64,000 bases of DNA from Streptomyces cathayae. Lineage in GTDB: Bacteria; Actinomycetota; Actinomycetes; Streptomycetales; Streptomycetaceae. Positions 38,325 through 47,129 of this stretch are shown here, in pieces. The stretch is taken from NCBI RefSeq assembly GCF_029760955.1, contig NZ_CP121682.1:6448001-6512000 (forward strand), written 5' to 3'. The number at the start of each line of letters is the position of its first letter. Position 1 is the first letter of the stretch. The notes under the pieces were generated by a model. That model worked only from the letters and a program-made list of their open reading frames with translations. It was not told the origin of the DNA and did not search any database. Both the position numbers and the translations under genes were made by a program.

Positions 38325-39584
38325 ATGGCCGAACACCCCGCCTACCCCGTGGGCCTCCGCCTCGCCGGCCGCCGAGTGGTCGTCCTCGGCGGTGGCCAGG
38401 TCGCCCAGCGCCGCCTGCCCGCCCTCATCGCGGCCGGCGGCGACATCCTTCTGGTCTCCCCCGAGGCGACGCCGTCGGTGGAGGCGATGGCGGACGCCGG
38501 CGAGATCACCTGGCAGCGGCGCCGGTACACCGAGGGCGACCTCGCGGACGCCTGGTACGCCCTGATCGCCACCGGCGACGACGAGGCCAACACCAGGGCC
38601 TCCGCCGAGGCGGAACGCCACCGCGTCTGGTGCGTCCGTTCCGACGACGCGGACCGGGCCACCGCCTGGACCCCGGCCACCGGGCACAGCGAGGGCGTCA
38701 CCGTCGCCGTCCTCACCACGGACGCCAAGGGCCGCGACCCCCGCCGCACCGCCGCCATCCGTGACGCCGTGGTCGAGGGCCTGCGCGACGGTACCCTCGT
38801 CGCCCCGCACCACCGCACCCGGACCCCGGGCGTCGCCCTGGTCGGCGGCGGTCCCGGCGACCCGGACCTGATCACCGTGCGCGGCCGCCGGCTGCTCGCC
38901 GAGGCGGACGTCGTCATCGCCGACCGGCTCGGCCCGCGCGACCTGCTGGCCGAACTCCCGCCGCACGTCGAGGTGATCGACGCGGCGAAGATCCCGTACG
39001 GCCGGTTCATGGCGCAGGAGGCCATCAACAACGCGCTGATCGAACACGCCCGGCAGGGCAAGTCGGTGGTCCGGCTCAAGGGCGGCGACCCGTATGTCTT
39101 CGGCCGTGGAATGGAGGAGCTTCAGGCACTCGCCGAGGCGGGCATCCCGTGCACGGTCGTCCCCGGCATCTCCAGCTCCATCTCGGTGCCGGGCGCTGCC
39201 GGGATTCCGGTCACCCACCGCGGTGTGGCCCATGAGTTCACCGTGGTCAGCGGCCATGTCGCGCCCGACGACGAGCGTTCCCTGGCCGACTGGCCGTCCC
39301 TGGCGAAGCTGACCGGCACCCTGGTGGTCCTCATGGGCGTCGACAAGATCGGCCGGATCGCCGAGACCCTCGTGGCGCACGGCAGGTCGCCGGACACTCC
39401 GGTCGCCCTGGTCCAGGAGGGCACCACGGCCGCGCAGCGACGCGTCGACGCCACCCTCGCCACGGTCGCCGAGACCGTCCGCGCCGAGGAGGTCAGACCG
39501 CCGGCGGTGATCGTCATCGGGGAGGTCGTGAACGTCGGCCCCCCGCCCGCACGGGCTCCCGGGTCTTCACGGGCCTCGCGGTGA
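38325..39584 (+). CDS. cysG: Uroporphyrinogen-III C-methyltransferase with precorrin-2 dehydrogenase domain
   Basis: The protein has 419 residues. The N-terminal Rossmann domain VVVLGGGQVAQRRLPALIAAGG (dehydrogenase) covers about 1-150. The methylase has LVGGGPGDPDLITVRGRRLL, VVRLKGGDPYVFGRGMEE, VPGISSSISVPGAAGIPVTH and PVALVQEGTT. It makes precorrin-2 and probably sirohydrochlorin, feeding cobalamin and siroheme. The usual ferrochelatase/dimerisation part of the first module is short, so chelation may rely on another enzyme. Confidence 0.9.
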   Translation: MAEHPAYPVGLRLAGRRVVVLGGGQVAQRRLPALIAAGGDILLVSPEATPSVEAMADAGEITWQRRRYTEGDLADAWYALIATGDDEANTRASAEAERHRVWCVRSDDADRATAWTPATGHSEGVTVAVLTTDAKGRDPRRTAAIRDAVVEGLRDGTLVAPHHRTRTPGVALVGGGPGDPDLITVRGRRLLAEADVVIADRLGPRDLLAELPPHVEVIDAAKIPYGRFMAQEAINNALIEHARQGKSVVRLKGGDPYVFGRGMEELQALAEAGIPCTVVPGISSSISVPGAAGIPVTHRGVAHEFTVVSGHVAPDDERSLADWPSLAKLTGTLVVLMGVDKIGRIAETLVAHGRSPDTPVALVQEGTTAAQRRVDATLATVAETVRAEEVRPPAVIVIGEVVNVGPPPARAPGSSRASR

Positions 39585-39672
39585 CCCCGGGCGACCCCTC
39601 CGGAAGCAACCCTCGGTAACACGGCCGGTCCCGGCCGTCGGCACCCATCCAGGACAAGGCAGTATCACCCCC

Positions 39673-40491
39673 GTGGCCGATCTCATCACCCTCGAGGACC
39701 CCGACGACCCGCGCCTGCACGACTACACGGGCCTGACCGACGTGGAGTTGCGCCGCACCCGCGAACCCGCCGAGGGCCTGTTCATCGCCGAGGGCGAGAA
39801 GGTCATCAGACGCGCCAAGGACGCGGGCTACCGGATGCGCTCCATGCTGCTCTCGGCCAAGTGGGTCGACGCGATGCGCGACGTCATCGACGAACTCCCC
39901 GCCCCGGTCTACGCCGTGAGCCCGAAACTCGCCGAGCAGGTCACCGGCTACCACGTGCACCGCGGCGCGCTCGCCTCCATGCAGCGCAAGCCGCTGCCCA
40001 CGGCGGCCGAAATCCTGCGCACCGCCCGCCGGGTGGTGGTCATGGAGTCGGTCAACGACCACACCAACATCGGCGCGATCTTCCGCTCGGCGGCCGCCCT
40101 CGGCATGGACGCGGTCCTGCTCTCCCCGGACTGTGCCGACCCGCTCTACCGCCGCAGCGTCAAGGTCTCCATGGGCGCGGTCTTCTCCGTTCCGTACGCC
40201 AGGCTGGACAACTGGCCCAAGGGCCTGGAAACGGTCCGCGAGGCGGGCTTCACCCTCCTCGCCCTGACACCCGAGGAGAAGGCCCGGAGCCTCGACGAGG
40301 TCGCCCCGCACCGGATGGACCGGGTCGCCCTCATGCTGGGCGCGGAGGGCGACGGGCTGTCCACCCGGGCCCTGGCCGCGGCCGACGAACGGGTCCGCAT
40401 CCCGATGTCCCACGGCGTCGACTCCCTCAACGTGGGCGCCGCGGCCGCGGTCGCCTTCTACGCGGTGGCGACGGGCCGACCGGCCTTGTGA
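39673..40491 (+). CDS. SpoU/TrmH-family RNA 2'-O-ribose methyltransferase
   Basis: The protein has 272 residues from GTG. The N-terminal substrate-binding domain (GLFIAEGEKVIRRAKDAGY) is followed by the SPOUT knot with NDHTNIGAIFRSAAALGMD (motif 1), LMLGAEGDGLS (motif 2) and VDSLNVGAAAAVAFYA (motif 3). It should methylate rRNA or tRNA using S-adenosylmethionine. The exact site is unknown. Confidence 0.9.
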   Translation: MADLITLEDPDDPRLHDYTGLTDVELRRTREPAEGLFIAEGEKVIRRAKDAGYRMRSMLLSAKWVDAMRDVIDELPAPVYAVSPKLAEQVTGYHVHRGALASMQRKPLPTAAEILRTARRVVVMESVNDHTNIGAIFRSAAALGMDAVLLSPDCADPLYRRSVKVSMGAVFSVPYARLDNWPKGLETVREAGFTLLALTPEEKARSLDEVAPHRMDRVALMLGAEGDGLSTRALAAADERVRIPMSHGVDSLNVGAAAAVAFYAVATGRPAL

Positions 40492-40553
40492 GGGGTGCCG
40501 AAGCGAGTCGAAGACGGGGGCCCCGGTGAGCGCGGGCCCGGATCCCGGCCGGA

Positions 40554-42008
40554 TCAGCCGTCCCGGTCCAGCGTCGACGCGTACCGCTCGGCCATGAGGT
40601 CGCCCGGCGCCCGCGGCGCGTAGCCGCCCTGCTCCTGCTGGGTCCGCACACCGGTGCCGCCGTCGCCGAGTCCGTGTGCCGGGCCCTGGCAGCCCTGGAT
40701 CAGGGCGATGCCGGCCGCGACGACCAACGTCACCACGACGAACACGAACAGCCGCTGCCGGAGCAGCCGCGGATTGGCCGGCCGCAGCCCGCCACCCGCC
40801 GTCCGGGGCCCGGGACGGCGGGAGCCGGTGCCCGACCGGGACGGGTTCCGCGACCCCGACGTGGACCGCGGGCCGGACCGGGACGGCGTACCACCGCGCG
40901 AGGCGCCTCCGCGTGACGTGCTGCCCCCGCGTGACGCGCCGCCCCCGCGCGCCGCGGGCACCCGCCGGTCGCCGCGCCGCGGCGACGGCCCGCTCCCGGC
41001 CGGAGCGGCACCGCGTCCGGCGGACGCCCCGGACGGCGGGGGAGTGGCCCGCCCCCCGGACGTGCCCTGCTGACCCGGGGCCCGACGCTGCACGCGGTCC
41101 GGATAGCTGCCGGACTGCCGCCCGGTCGTCCGCTCCGGCTCCGCGCCGCGGGGTGCGGGCGGACGCACGTCGGCGAAGCCCTGGCCCTCCCGCGTGGCGA
41201 TCTCCTTGAGCCGCAGCGACAACTGGAGGGTGCTGGGCCGCTCCTCGGGGTCCTTCGCCAGACAGGCACGGACGAGCGGCGCCAACGCGTCCGGGACATC
41301 GTGCAGATGAGCCTCCTCGTGCACGACGCGGTACAGCATCACCTCGGAACTGCCGTGCCCGAAGGGCGAGTCGCCCATCGACGCGTACGCGAGCGTGGCA
41401 CCCAGCGAGAACACGTCCGTGGCCGGGGTGACGGCCGCGCCGCGCACCTGTTCCGGGGCGAGGAAGCCGGGGGAGCCGACCGCCGTACCGACGTGGGTGA
41501 GCGTCGAGGCGCCGGTGGCCCAGGCGATGCCGAAGTCGATGATCCGCGGCCCCTTCGGGGACAGCAGGATGTTGGACGGCTTCAGGTCCCGGTGCACCAC
41601 CCCGGCCTCGTGCACGGCGACCAGCCCCTCCGACAGGGCCGCGCCGACCGCGGCGACCTCGGCCGCGCCGAGCGGCCCCCCGTCGGCCACCCGGTCGTGC
41701 AGCGACGGGCCGGGCACGTACTGCGTGGCGAACCACGGCCGGTCCGCGTCCAGGTCGGCGGCCACCAGGCGGGCCGTGCAGCCGCCGCGGATCCGGCGGG
41801 CGGCGGAGACCTCGCGGGCGAACCGCGAACGGAACTCCTGGTCCTCCGCCAGATCGGGCCGGATGACCTTCAGCGCCACCCGCTGCCCCTTCTTGTCAGA
41901 GCCCAGGTAGACGACGCCCATCCCGCCCGCACCGAGCCGTCGGTGAAGTCTGAAAGAGCCGACGACGCGCGGGTCCTCGCGCCTCAGGCGCATCATCGCC
42001 ATGTTCAT
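40554..42008 (-). CDS. Membrane-anchored PASTA-less serine/threonine protein kinase
   Basis: The protein has 484 residues. The Hanks-type kinase domain (about 15-275) has LGAGGMGVVYLG, VALKVIRPD, VVHRDLKPSNILL and IIDFGIA. All catalytic residues are intact. A Ser/Gly/Arg/Pro-rich linker of about 150 residues (repeats of SRGG) precedes one transmembrane helix near 425-445. The outer tail is only about 45 residues, with no sensor domain. It faces the methyltransferase convergently. Confidence 0.88.
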   Translation of the reverse strand: MNMAMMRLRREDPRVVGSFRLHRRLGAGGMGVVYLGSDKKGQRVALKVIRPDLAEDQEFRSRFAREVSAARRIRGGCTARLVAADLDADRPWFATQYVPGPSLHDRVADGGPLGAAEVAAVGAALSEGLVAVHEAGVVHRDLKPSNILLSPKGPRIIDFGIAWATGASTLTHVGTAVGSPGFLAPEQVRGAAVTPATDVFSLGATLAYASMGDSPFGHGSSEVMLYRVVHEEAHLHDVPDALAPLVRACLAKDPEERPSTLQLSLRLKEIATREGQGFADVRPPAPRGAEPERTTGRQSGSYPDRVQRRAPGQQGTSGGRATPPPSGASAGRGAAPAGSGPSPRRGDRRVPAARGGGASRGGSTSRGGASRGGTPSRSGPRSTSGSRNPSRSGTGSRRPGPRTAGGGLRPANPRLLRQRLFVFVVVTLVVAAGIALIQGCQGPAHGLGDGGTGVRTQQEQGGYAPRAPGDLMAERYASTLDRDG

Positions 42009-42204
42009 CCCCGCTGCCCGGTCCTGTGACGTGCCTCAGCTTACGTTTCCCCGGGCGCCCGTGCGCAGAGGCCGCGCCCTCTCACGACGACGGATTGTCA
42101 GTGGCGGGTGGGAGACTCGAAGAGTGGCCGGGAAAGGCGCGAGCAGACCGGGCCCGCGCCCGAGCATGATCCCAACCACTTGACACCGAAGGGGGATTGA
42201 TCAA

Positions 42205-42435
42205 GTGAAGGGTGATCGTGTGGAGATAGTCGTGGACGCGGGGGACACGACGCGGACGTATGAGGTGGTGGCGAGCAGGGCGGGCCGCAGGGTGGAGACG
42301 GCGGTGCGCCGGGGCGTGGTGGAAGTGAGTGAAGTCACGCGTACGGGCTCGGTGGTGCGGACCGCCCGTTTCATGGCCAACCGGGTGCTCGCGCTGGTCG
42401 AGCAGCCGGTGCCGAGGGCGGACGCCTCCGAGTAG
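42205..42435 (+). CDS. Conserved small hypothetical protein
   Basis: The protein has 76 residues from GTG, with GGGGG nine bases upstream. The sequence VEIVVDAGDTTRTYEVVASRAG suggests a small beta-rich domain, followed by VRTARFMANRVLALVEQP, a possible amphipathic helix. I do not recognise a functional family. A strong hairpin follows. Confidence 0.65.
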   Translation: MKGDRVEIVVDAGDTTRTYEVVASRAGRRVETAVRRGVVEVSEVTRTGSVVRTARFMANRVLALVEQPVPRADASE

Positions 42436-42449
42436 GCGAGGGGACGGGC

Positions 42450-42473
42450 GGGGCGGCCCGCAGCGGCCGCCCC
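42450..42473 (+). terminator. Hairpin terminator after the small hypothetical gene
   Basis: GGGGCGGCC and GGCCGCCCC pair over nine bases around a CGCAGC loop, 14 bases after the stop codon. Confidence 0.6.
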
Positions 42474-42721
42474 CTCGGGGATGTCCCTGACATGGAGGAG
42501 TCCGTCTCCACCCAGGGGAGTACACCGCAGGGCACGGCTCATCCTCCGGGAGGCCCGGTAATCGGTACGAGGGCATGACGTCCGGGCGGCGCCGGGCCCC
42601 TAGATTTGAGGTTGAGCAGCGGGTGCGGTACTCGTCCCCCGAGGTCGGACGCCCGCCGCTGTCCAAGGCACACAGAGGCATCTGAAGCAGCATGACAACA
42701 GAAACGGTCAGGAGAGGGGTC

Positions 42722-42931
42722 ATGGCCCACACGGCACCGCGGACACTCGTCCGCACGCGGGTACAGCAGGCGGGCACCGCCGCGTTCCGCCCACGCCGCG
42801 AGGGCCGTCGCCACCCCGTGGTGGCGACGCTCATGGCCCTCCCCCTGGCGGTCCTGCTCCTCCTCGTCTTCGACGGGTGGGAGACGGTGGCCACACAGGC
42901 GTCGTCCGTGGGAGAGATGCTGGGGCGCTGA
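42722..42931 (+). CDS. Small single-helix membrane protein
   Basis: The protein has 69 residues. A basic N-terminus (RTRVQQAGTAAFRPRREGRR) is followed by one helix VVATLMALPLAVLLLLVFDG and a short outer tail. ATG 42722 has GGAGAGGGG just upstream; ATG 42692 would add ten residues. No family is recognised. Confidence 0.55.
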   Translation: MAHTAPRTLVRTRVQQAGTAAFRPRREGRRHPVVATLMALPLAVLLLLVFDGWETVATQASSVGEMLGR

Positions 42932-43232
42932 ACGGCGACCCCAGGCCCGGAAGAGCGGTCCGGGCGGGGACATCCACCCATGAAACCCCGTGGGGACGGG
43001 GGTGCGGCGGACGGCACAAATGCCGGCGCAGCTGGGGAGCTGCGCCGGCACTTTTGTGTGCCTGAACCGAAGCGCGCGGCTGCCGCCGCCCGCCGGTGCC
43101 TCGTCACTGCGGTGAGCCGTGCCGCCGCTGCCTCGCCTGCTCGCTTCCTCCCTCGCGCCACCGGGGCCGACGCCGGTTCGTGCTTCAGCAGCCACCGCGT
43201 ACCCTCTCCCCAGGCCGCACCCAGGGAGACCC
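42932..43232. other. Intergenic region with a bidirectional-looking terminator
   Basis: Apart from the hairpin at 43014-43058 nothing else is supported in this 301-base interval. The upstream part of the aminoglycoside phosphotransferase-like frame is open here but has no conserved sequence. Confidence 0.4.
43014..43058 (+). terminator. Intrinsic terminator with T tract
   Basis: TGCCGGCGCAGCT pairs perfectly with AGCTGCGCCGGCA around GGGG. CTTTTGTG follows and CACAAA precedes, so it could work in both directions. Confidence 0.85.
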
Positions 43233-44165
43233 GTGACAGTCACCGCCCTCCTTCCCGAACTCACCGCCCGGGCCGAGGACATCGCCCACACCCGCACCCC
43301 CACCTGCCCCTGCGGGGCGACCGGCGCCCTGGCCGACCGCCCGGACGGCACCGTCGTCCGGCACGCGGACACCGTCGCGAAGGCCCACGCCCCGGACACC
43401 GATGCCGGTGAGCTGGCCCGGCGCCTCACCGTTTCCGCCGGGCTCCCGGACGTGTTCCTGCCCCCGCTCGGACCGGCACCGGCCGACCTGCACGGACGCC
43501 TCGTGACCTTCTGGCCGTACGGCAGCCCGGTCGACCCGGACGATCCCGACGCCGCCCCCTGGGAGGCCGTCGGCACCCTGCTCGCCCTGCTGCACCGCGC
43601 ACGCCTGCCCGAGGCGGTACCGAAGATGCGCGGCCCCCTCAAGGCGGCCCGTGCCGTCGCCGGGCTCCGCGCCGTCGGCGATCACCCGGCCGCGGCTCCC
43701 GTGCTGCGGGCCTGGGCGGCCCTGCCCGCCTGGGCGCGCGCCGAGGCCCCCATGCCGCGGCCGGCCGCCCTGTGCCACGGCGACCTCCACCTGGGCCAGC
43801 TGGTACGCCTGCCCGAGGGACCCTGGCGGCTGATAGACATCGACGATCTCGGCGCGGGCACCCCGGCCTGGGACCTCGCACGCCCCGCGGCCTGGTTCGC
43901 CTGCGGACTGCTGCCGGGGGAGGAATGGACACGGCTCCTCGACGCCTACCGGGCCGCGGGCGGCACCGCCTTCGGCCCGGGGGACGACCCCTGGACCGTC
44001 CTGGACGTCCCGGCCCGCGCCCTCACCGTGCAGACCGCCGCGCGAACGGTCACCAAGGCCGTGACGGAGGGGCGGGACCTGGACGAGCTGGACCGTGCCG
44101 TGGTCGACGCCTGTCGGCGAATGGCCGCGATCCCGGGCCAGTTGACGCACAAGTCGACGAAGTAG
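43233..44165 (+). CDS. Aminoglycoside phosphotransferase (APH)-family kinase
   Basis: The protein has 310 residues from GTG with AGGGAG upstream. Kinase motifs are ALCHGDLHLGQLV (catalytic loop HGD) and WRLIDIDDLGAGTPAWDLARP (metal-binding Asp). The nucleotide-binding N-lobe is short: DGTVVRHADTVAKAH supplies the Lys. The substrate is unknown; many family members phosphorylate small metabolites rather than antibiotics. Confidence 0.8.
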   Translation: MTVTALLPELTARAEDIAHTRTPTCPCGATGALADRPDGTVVRHADTVAKAHAPDTDAGELARRLTVSAGLPDVFLPPLGPAPADLHGRLVTFWPYGSPVDPDDPDAAPWEAVGTLLALLHRARLPEAVPKMRGPLKAARAVAGLRAVGDHPAAAPVLRAWAALPAWARAEAPMPRPAALCHGDLHLGQLVRLPEGPWRLIDIDDLGAGTPAWDLARPAAWFACGLLPGEEWTRLLDAYRAAGGTAFGPGDDPWTVLDVPARALTVQTAARTVTKAVTEGRDLDELDRAVVDACRRMAAIPGQLTHKSTK

Positions 44166-44244
44166 GGTGCAACCGACCGCAGCCGGACAGAGTCTGTCCT
44201 GGCGAAACACGAAGCAGGGCCGACCGGCGAGGAGTTGACCGAAC

Positions 44245-44529
44245 ATGCAGTGTCCGAAGTGTCGTGCGCCGATGCACACCTACAACCGCAACGGTATCCA
44301 GATCGAGCAGTGCAGCGGCTGTCGAGGCATCTTCCTCGACTACGGCGAACTCGAGTCGCTGACCCGGCTGGAGGCCCAGTGGTCCCAGTCCGCGCCGCCG
44401 CCCGTGCCGCCCGCCGCCCCGCAGGCGTACCCGGCGGCACCGCAGCCCGCCTGGGGCGCCCCGCACGGCGGTCACCACTACGGCCACCACCGGAACAAGG
44501 GCTTCGGCCGCATGCTGTTCTCGTCCTGA
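44245..44529 (+). CDS. Small zinc-ribbon protein (TFIIB-like zf family)
   Basis: The protein has 94 residues. MQCPKCRAPMHTYNRNGIQ and IEQCSGCRGIFLDYGEL form a C-x2-C ... C-x2-C zinc ribbon typical of the zf-TFIIB family. The remainder is Pro/Ala rich and ends with His-rich GGHHYGHHRNKGFG. The role is unknown, possibly nucleic-acid or metal binding. Confidence 0.8.
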   Translation: MQCPKCRAPMHTYNRNGIQIEQCSGCRGIFLDYGELESLTRLEAQWSQSAPPPVPPAAPQAYPAAPQPAWGAPHGGHHYGHHRNKGFGRMLFSS

Positions 44530-44547
44530 CCGCACCCCGAGGACGAC

Positions 44548-44582
44548 GGAACCCCCCGGCCGCTCGGCGGCCGGGGGGTTCC
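44548..44582 (+). terminator. Hairpin terminator
   Basis: GGAACCCCCCGGCCG pairs perfectly with CGGCCGGGGGGTTCC around CTCGG. It lies between the zinc-ribbon gene and the leftward tRNA cluster and may stop both. Confidence 0.8.
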
Positions 44583-44589
44583 GGGGTGG

Positions 44590-44661
44590 TGGACGATACT
44601 GGGATTGAACCAGTGACCTCTTCCGTGTCAGGGAAGCGCTCTCCCGCTGAGCTAATCGTCC
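44590..44661 (-). tRNA. tRNA-Val(GAC)
   Basis: A complete cloverleaf has acceptor GGACGAT/ATCGTCC, D-arm GCTC...GAGC, anticodon loop CTGACAC, T-arm ACTGG-TTCAATC-CCAGT and discriminator A. CCA is not encoded. It is the last gene of the leftward five-tRNA cluster. Confidence 0.95.
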
Positions 44662-44704
44662 TCGGGACCACGATCGCTCCGAGGAGCGGATCACGGACGG
44701 TGCG

Positions 44705-44776
44705 TGCGCGATACTGGGATTGAACCAGTGACCTCTTCCGTGTCAGGGAAGCGCTCTCCCGCTGAGCTAATCGCGC
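44705..44776 (-). tRNA. tRNA-Val(GAC), acceptor variant
   Basis: The body is identical to its two neighbours, but the acceptor stem is GCGCGAT/ATCGCGC instead of GGACGAT/ATCGTCC, with both strands changed so pairing is kept. Anticodon loop CTGACAC. Confidence 0.95.
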
Positions 44777-44795
44777 GGAGGATCCGAAGATCCAG

Positions 44796-44867
44796 TGGAC
44801 GATACTGGGATTGAACCAGTGACCTCTTCCGTGTCAGGGAAGCGCTCTCCCGCTGAGCTAATCGTCC
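44796..44867 (-). tRNA. tRNA-Val(GAC)
   Basis: Identical in sequence to the copy ending the cluster, including the acceptor GGACGAT/ATCGTCC and discriminator A. Confidence 0.95.
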
Positions 44868-44871
44868 ATGG

Positions 44872-44942
44872 AGGTGGAGACGGGATTTGAACCCGTGTAG
44901 ACGGCTTTGCAGGCCGTTGCCTCGCCTCTCGGCCACTCCACC
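44872..44942 (-). tRNA. tRNA-Cys(GCA)
   Basis: Acceptor GGTGGAG/CTCCACC, anticodon stem ACGGC/GCCGT with loop CTGCAAA, T-arm ACGGG-TTCAAAT-CCCGT, discriminator T(U). It is only four bases from the adjacent tRNA-Val. Confidence 0.95.
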
Positions 44943-44978
44943 AGGAGCGTGGGGGCCCGGGAGGCCCCCGTTCCTTCG

Positions 44979-45051
44979 AGCGGACGACGAGGTTCGAACT
45001 CGCGACCTCAACCTTGGCAAGGTTGCGCTCTACCAACTGAGCTACGTCCGC
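44979..45051 (-). tRNA. tRNA-Gly(GCC)
   Basis: Acceptor GCGGACG/CGTCCGC, anticodon stem CAACC/GGTTG with loop TTGCCAA, T-loop TTCGAAC, discriminator T(U). It is the first gene of the leftward cluster; the promoter must lie between it and the divergent pabB-like gene. Confidence 0.95.
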
Positions 45052-45206
45052 CTGTCGGTCCGGTCGGCTTCCGCGTCCCGGCGACGTGGTGAACTCTAGC
45101 GGATTCCGGGGCCAGTACAAAAACCCGTTTGTGCAGCGTGCTGCGCTGCGCCCGCCCACGGACACGGCCAGGCCACCTCGGCGTCCCCCGCCATAGACTC
45201 GACGAC

Positions 45207-46253
45207 GTGCTCGATCTCCCGCCCCTCGCCCGTTTCGGCAGCCGCGTGGCCACCGGACTCCTCGACGTCACCGACGATCCCGCGGCACTGGACTCCCGTG
45301 GCTTCTGGGCCGTCTGCGCGGACTTCGAGGGCCGTCTGACCTGCGCACGCTTCCGGGACGTCCGCGAGCAGCCGGTGCCCGCGCCGGTGCCCGGCGGCTG
45401 GCGGGGGCCCGCCGTCGGCGACTGGACGTCCTCCCTCGACCACGAGGCGTACACGGCCGGCGTCCGGCGGATCCGCGAACACATAGCCGCCGGCGAGGTG
45501 TACCAGGCCAACCTCTGCCGGGTGCTCTCCGCTCCCGTCCCGGCCGACGCCGACGTGGACGCCCTCACCGCCCTGCTGGCACGCGGCAACCCGGCCCCGT
45601 ACGCGGGAACGATCCGGCTGCCCGGACACGGTGTGGAGATCGCCACCGCGTCACCCGAGCTCTTCCTGAGCCGCGCGGGGCGGACCGTCGAGTCCGGGCC
45701 GATCAAGGGCACCGGGCGCACCGAGGCCGACCTCCTGGACAAGGACCACGCCGAGAACGTGATGATCGTGGACCTCGTCCGCAACGACCTCGGACAGGTC
45801 TGCGCCACCGGCAGCGTCACGGTGCCCGACCTGTGCGCCGTCGAGAAGCATCCGGGGCTGGTGCACCTGGTGTCCACGGTGCGGGGCGAACTGCGGCCCG
45901 GGGCCGGCTGGCCCGAGCTGTTCGCCGCCGCGTTCCCGCCCGGCTCGGTCACCGGCGCGCCCAAGTCGAGCGCCCTGCGGATCATCGGTGCCCTGGAGCG
46001 GACGCCCCGCGGTCCGTACTGCGGCGGCATCGGCTGGGTCGACGCCGACCGGGGCACCGCCGGGCTGGCGGTGGGCATCCGTACCTTCTGGATCGACCGG
46101 CGGGCGGACGGCGCCGCCGTGCTCCGGTTCGGCACCGGCGCCGGCATCACCTGGGGATCGGACCCGGAGAGGGAGTGGCGGGAGACCGAACTGAAGGCGT
46201 CCCGGCTGCTCGCGGTAGCGTCGGGCGGGTACGAGGTGAGTGAAGGGACCTAG
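45207..46253 (+). CDS. pabB: Aminodeoxychorismate synthase component I (chorismate-binding)
   Basis: The protein has 348 residues from GTG. The chorismate-binding domain has EVYQANLCRVLS, TASPELFLSRAG, ESGPIKGTGRT, NVMIVDLVRNDLGQVC and PGSVTGAPKSSALRII. It amidates chorismate for p-aminobenzoate and so folate, with a glutamine amidotransferase from elsewhere. The next gene is the matching lyase, two bases after its stop, so PabB is favoured over TrpE. Confidence 0.88.
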   Translation: MLDLPPLARFGSRVATGLLDVTDDPAALDSRGFWAVCADFEGRLTCARFRDVREQPVPAPVPGGWRGPAVGDWTSSLDHEAYTAGVRRIREHIAAGEVYQANLCRVLSAPVPADADVDALTALLARGNPAPYAGTIRLPGHGVEIATASPELFLSRAGRTVESGPIKGTGRTEADLLDKDHAENVMIVDLVRNDLGQVCATGSVTVPDLCAVEKHPGLVHLVSTVRGELRPGAGWPELFAAAFPPGSVTGAPKSSALRIIGALERTPRGPYCGGIGWVDADRGTAGLAVGIRTFWIDRRADGAAVLRFGTGAGITWGSDPEREWRETELKASRLLAVASGGYEVSEGT

Positions 46254-46255
46254 AG

Positions 46256-47077
46256 GTGAAGATCTGGCTCGACGGCGGGCTGCAGGACACCGAGTCCGCC
46301 CGCGTCTCCGTCTTCGACCACGGACTGACCGTGGGCGACGGCATCTTCGAAACGGTGAAGACCGTGAACGGCAGGCCGTTCGCGCTGACCCGGCATCTGG
46401 ACCGGCTGGCCCGCTCGGCCCGCGGCCTCGGCCTGCCCGAACCCGACGCCGACGAGGTCCGCCACGCCTGCGCGGCCGTCCTCGAGGCCAACCCGGTGCC
46501 GCTCGGCCGGCTGCGCGTCACCTACACCGGCGGCCACGGCCCCCTCGGCTCCGACCGTGGCGATCACGGCCCGACCCTCGTCGTCGCCCTCGACGGGACC
46601 ACCCGCCGCCCCGACTCCACCGCCGTGATCACCGTCCCCTGGACCCGCAACGAACGCGGCGCGCTCACCGGCCTGAAGACCACCTCCTACGCCGAGAACG
46701 TGGTCGCCCTCGCCCGCGCCCGCGAACAGGGCGCATCCGAGGCGCTGTTCGGCAACACGGTCGGCCGGCTCTGCGAGGGCACGGGCTCGAACGTCTTCGT
46801 CGTCCTGGACGGCGAGATCCACACCCCGCCGGTCGCCTCCGGCTGCCTCGCGGGCATCACCCGGGCGCTGGCCGTCGAGTGGACCGGCGCCGCCGAGACC
46901 GATCTGCCGATGGACGTCCTCCAGCGGGCCGACGAGATCTTCCTCACCTCCACCTTGCGGGACGTGCAGGCCGTGCACCGGGTCGACGACCGTGAACTGC
47001 CGGGCGCGCCGGGTCCGGTGACCGCCAAGGCCATGCGGATCTTCGACGAGCACGCCACGGCCGACCTCGATCCGTGA
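46256..47077 (+). CDS. pabC: Aminodeoxychorismate lyase / class IV PLP aminotransferase
   Basis: The protein has 273 residues from GTG with AGAGG overlapping the upstream stop. Class IV signs are VFDHGLTVGDGIFETVKT, the PLP lysine in GLKTTSYAENVVA, and EGTGSNVFVVLDG and LAGITRALAVEW. It converts aminodeoxychorismate to p-aminobenzoate and pyruvate; a branched-chain or D-amino-acid aminotransferase role is less likely next to pabB. Confidence 0.88.
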   Translation: MKIWLDGGLQDTESARVSVFDHGLTVGDGIFETVKTVNGRPFALTRHLDRLARSARGLGLPEPDADEVRHACAAVLEANPVPLGRLRVTYTGGHGPLGSDRGDHGPTLVVALDGTTRRPDSTAVITVPWTRNERGALTGLKTTSYAENVVALARAREQGASEALFGNTVGRLCEGTGSNVFVVLDGEIHTPPVASGCLAGITRALAVEWTGAAETDLPMDVLQRADEIFLTSTLRDVQAVHRVDDRELPGAPGPVTAKAMRIFDEHATADLDP

Positions 47078-47129
47078 ACACTCTGGAATTCGGCTGACCC
47101 GACGGGCCGCAGTGGGTAGAACACCGGTG

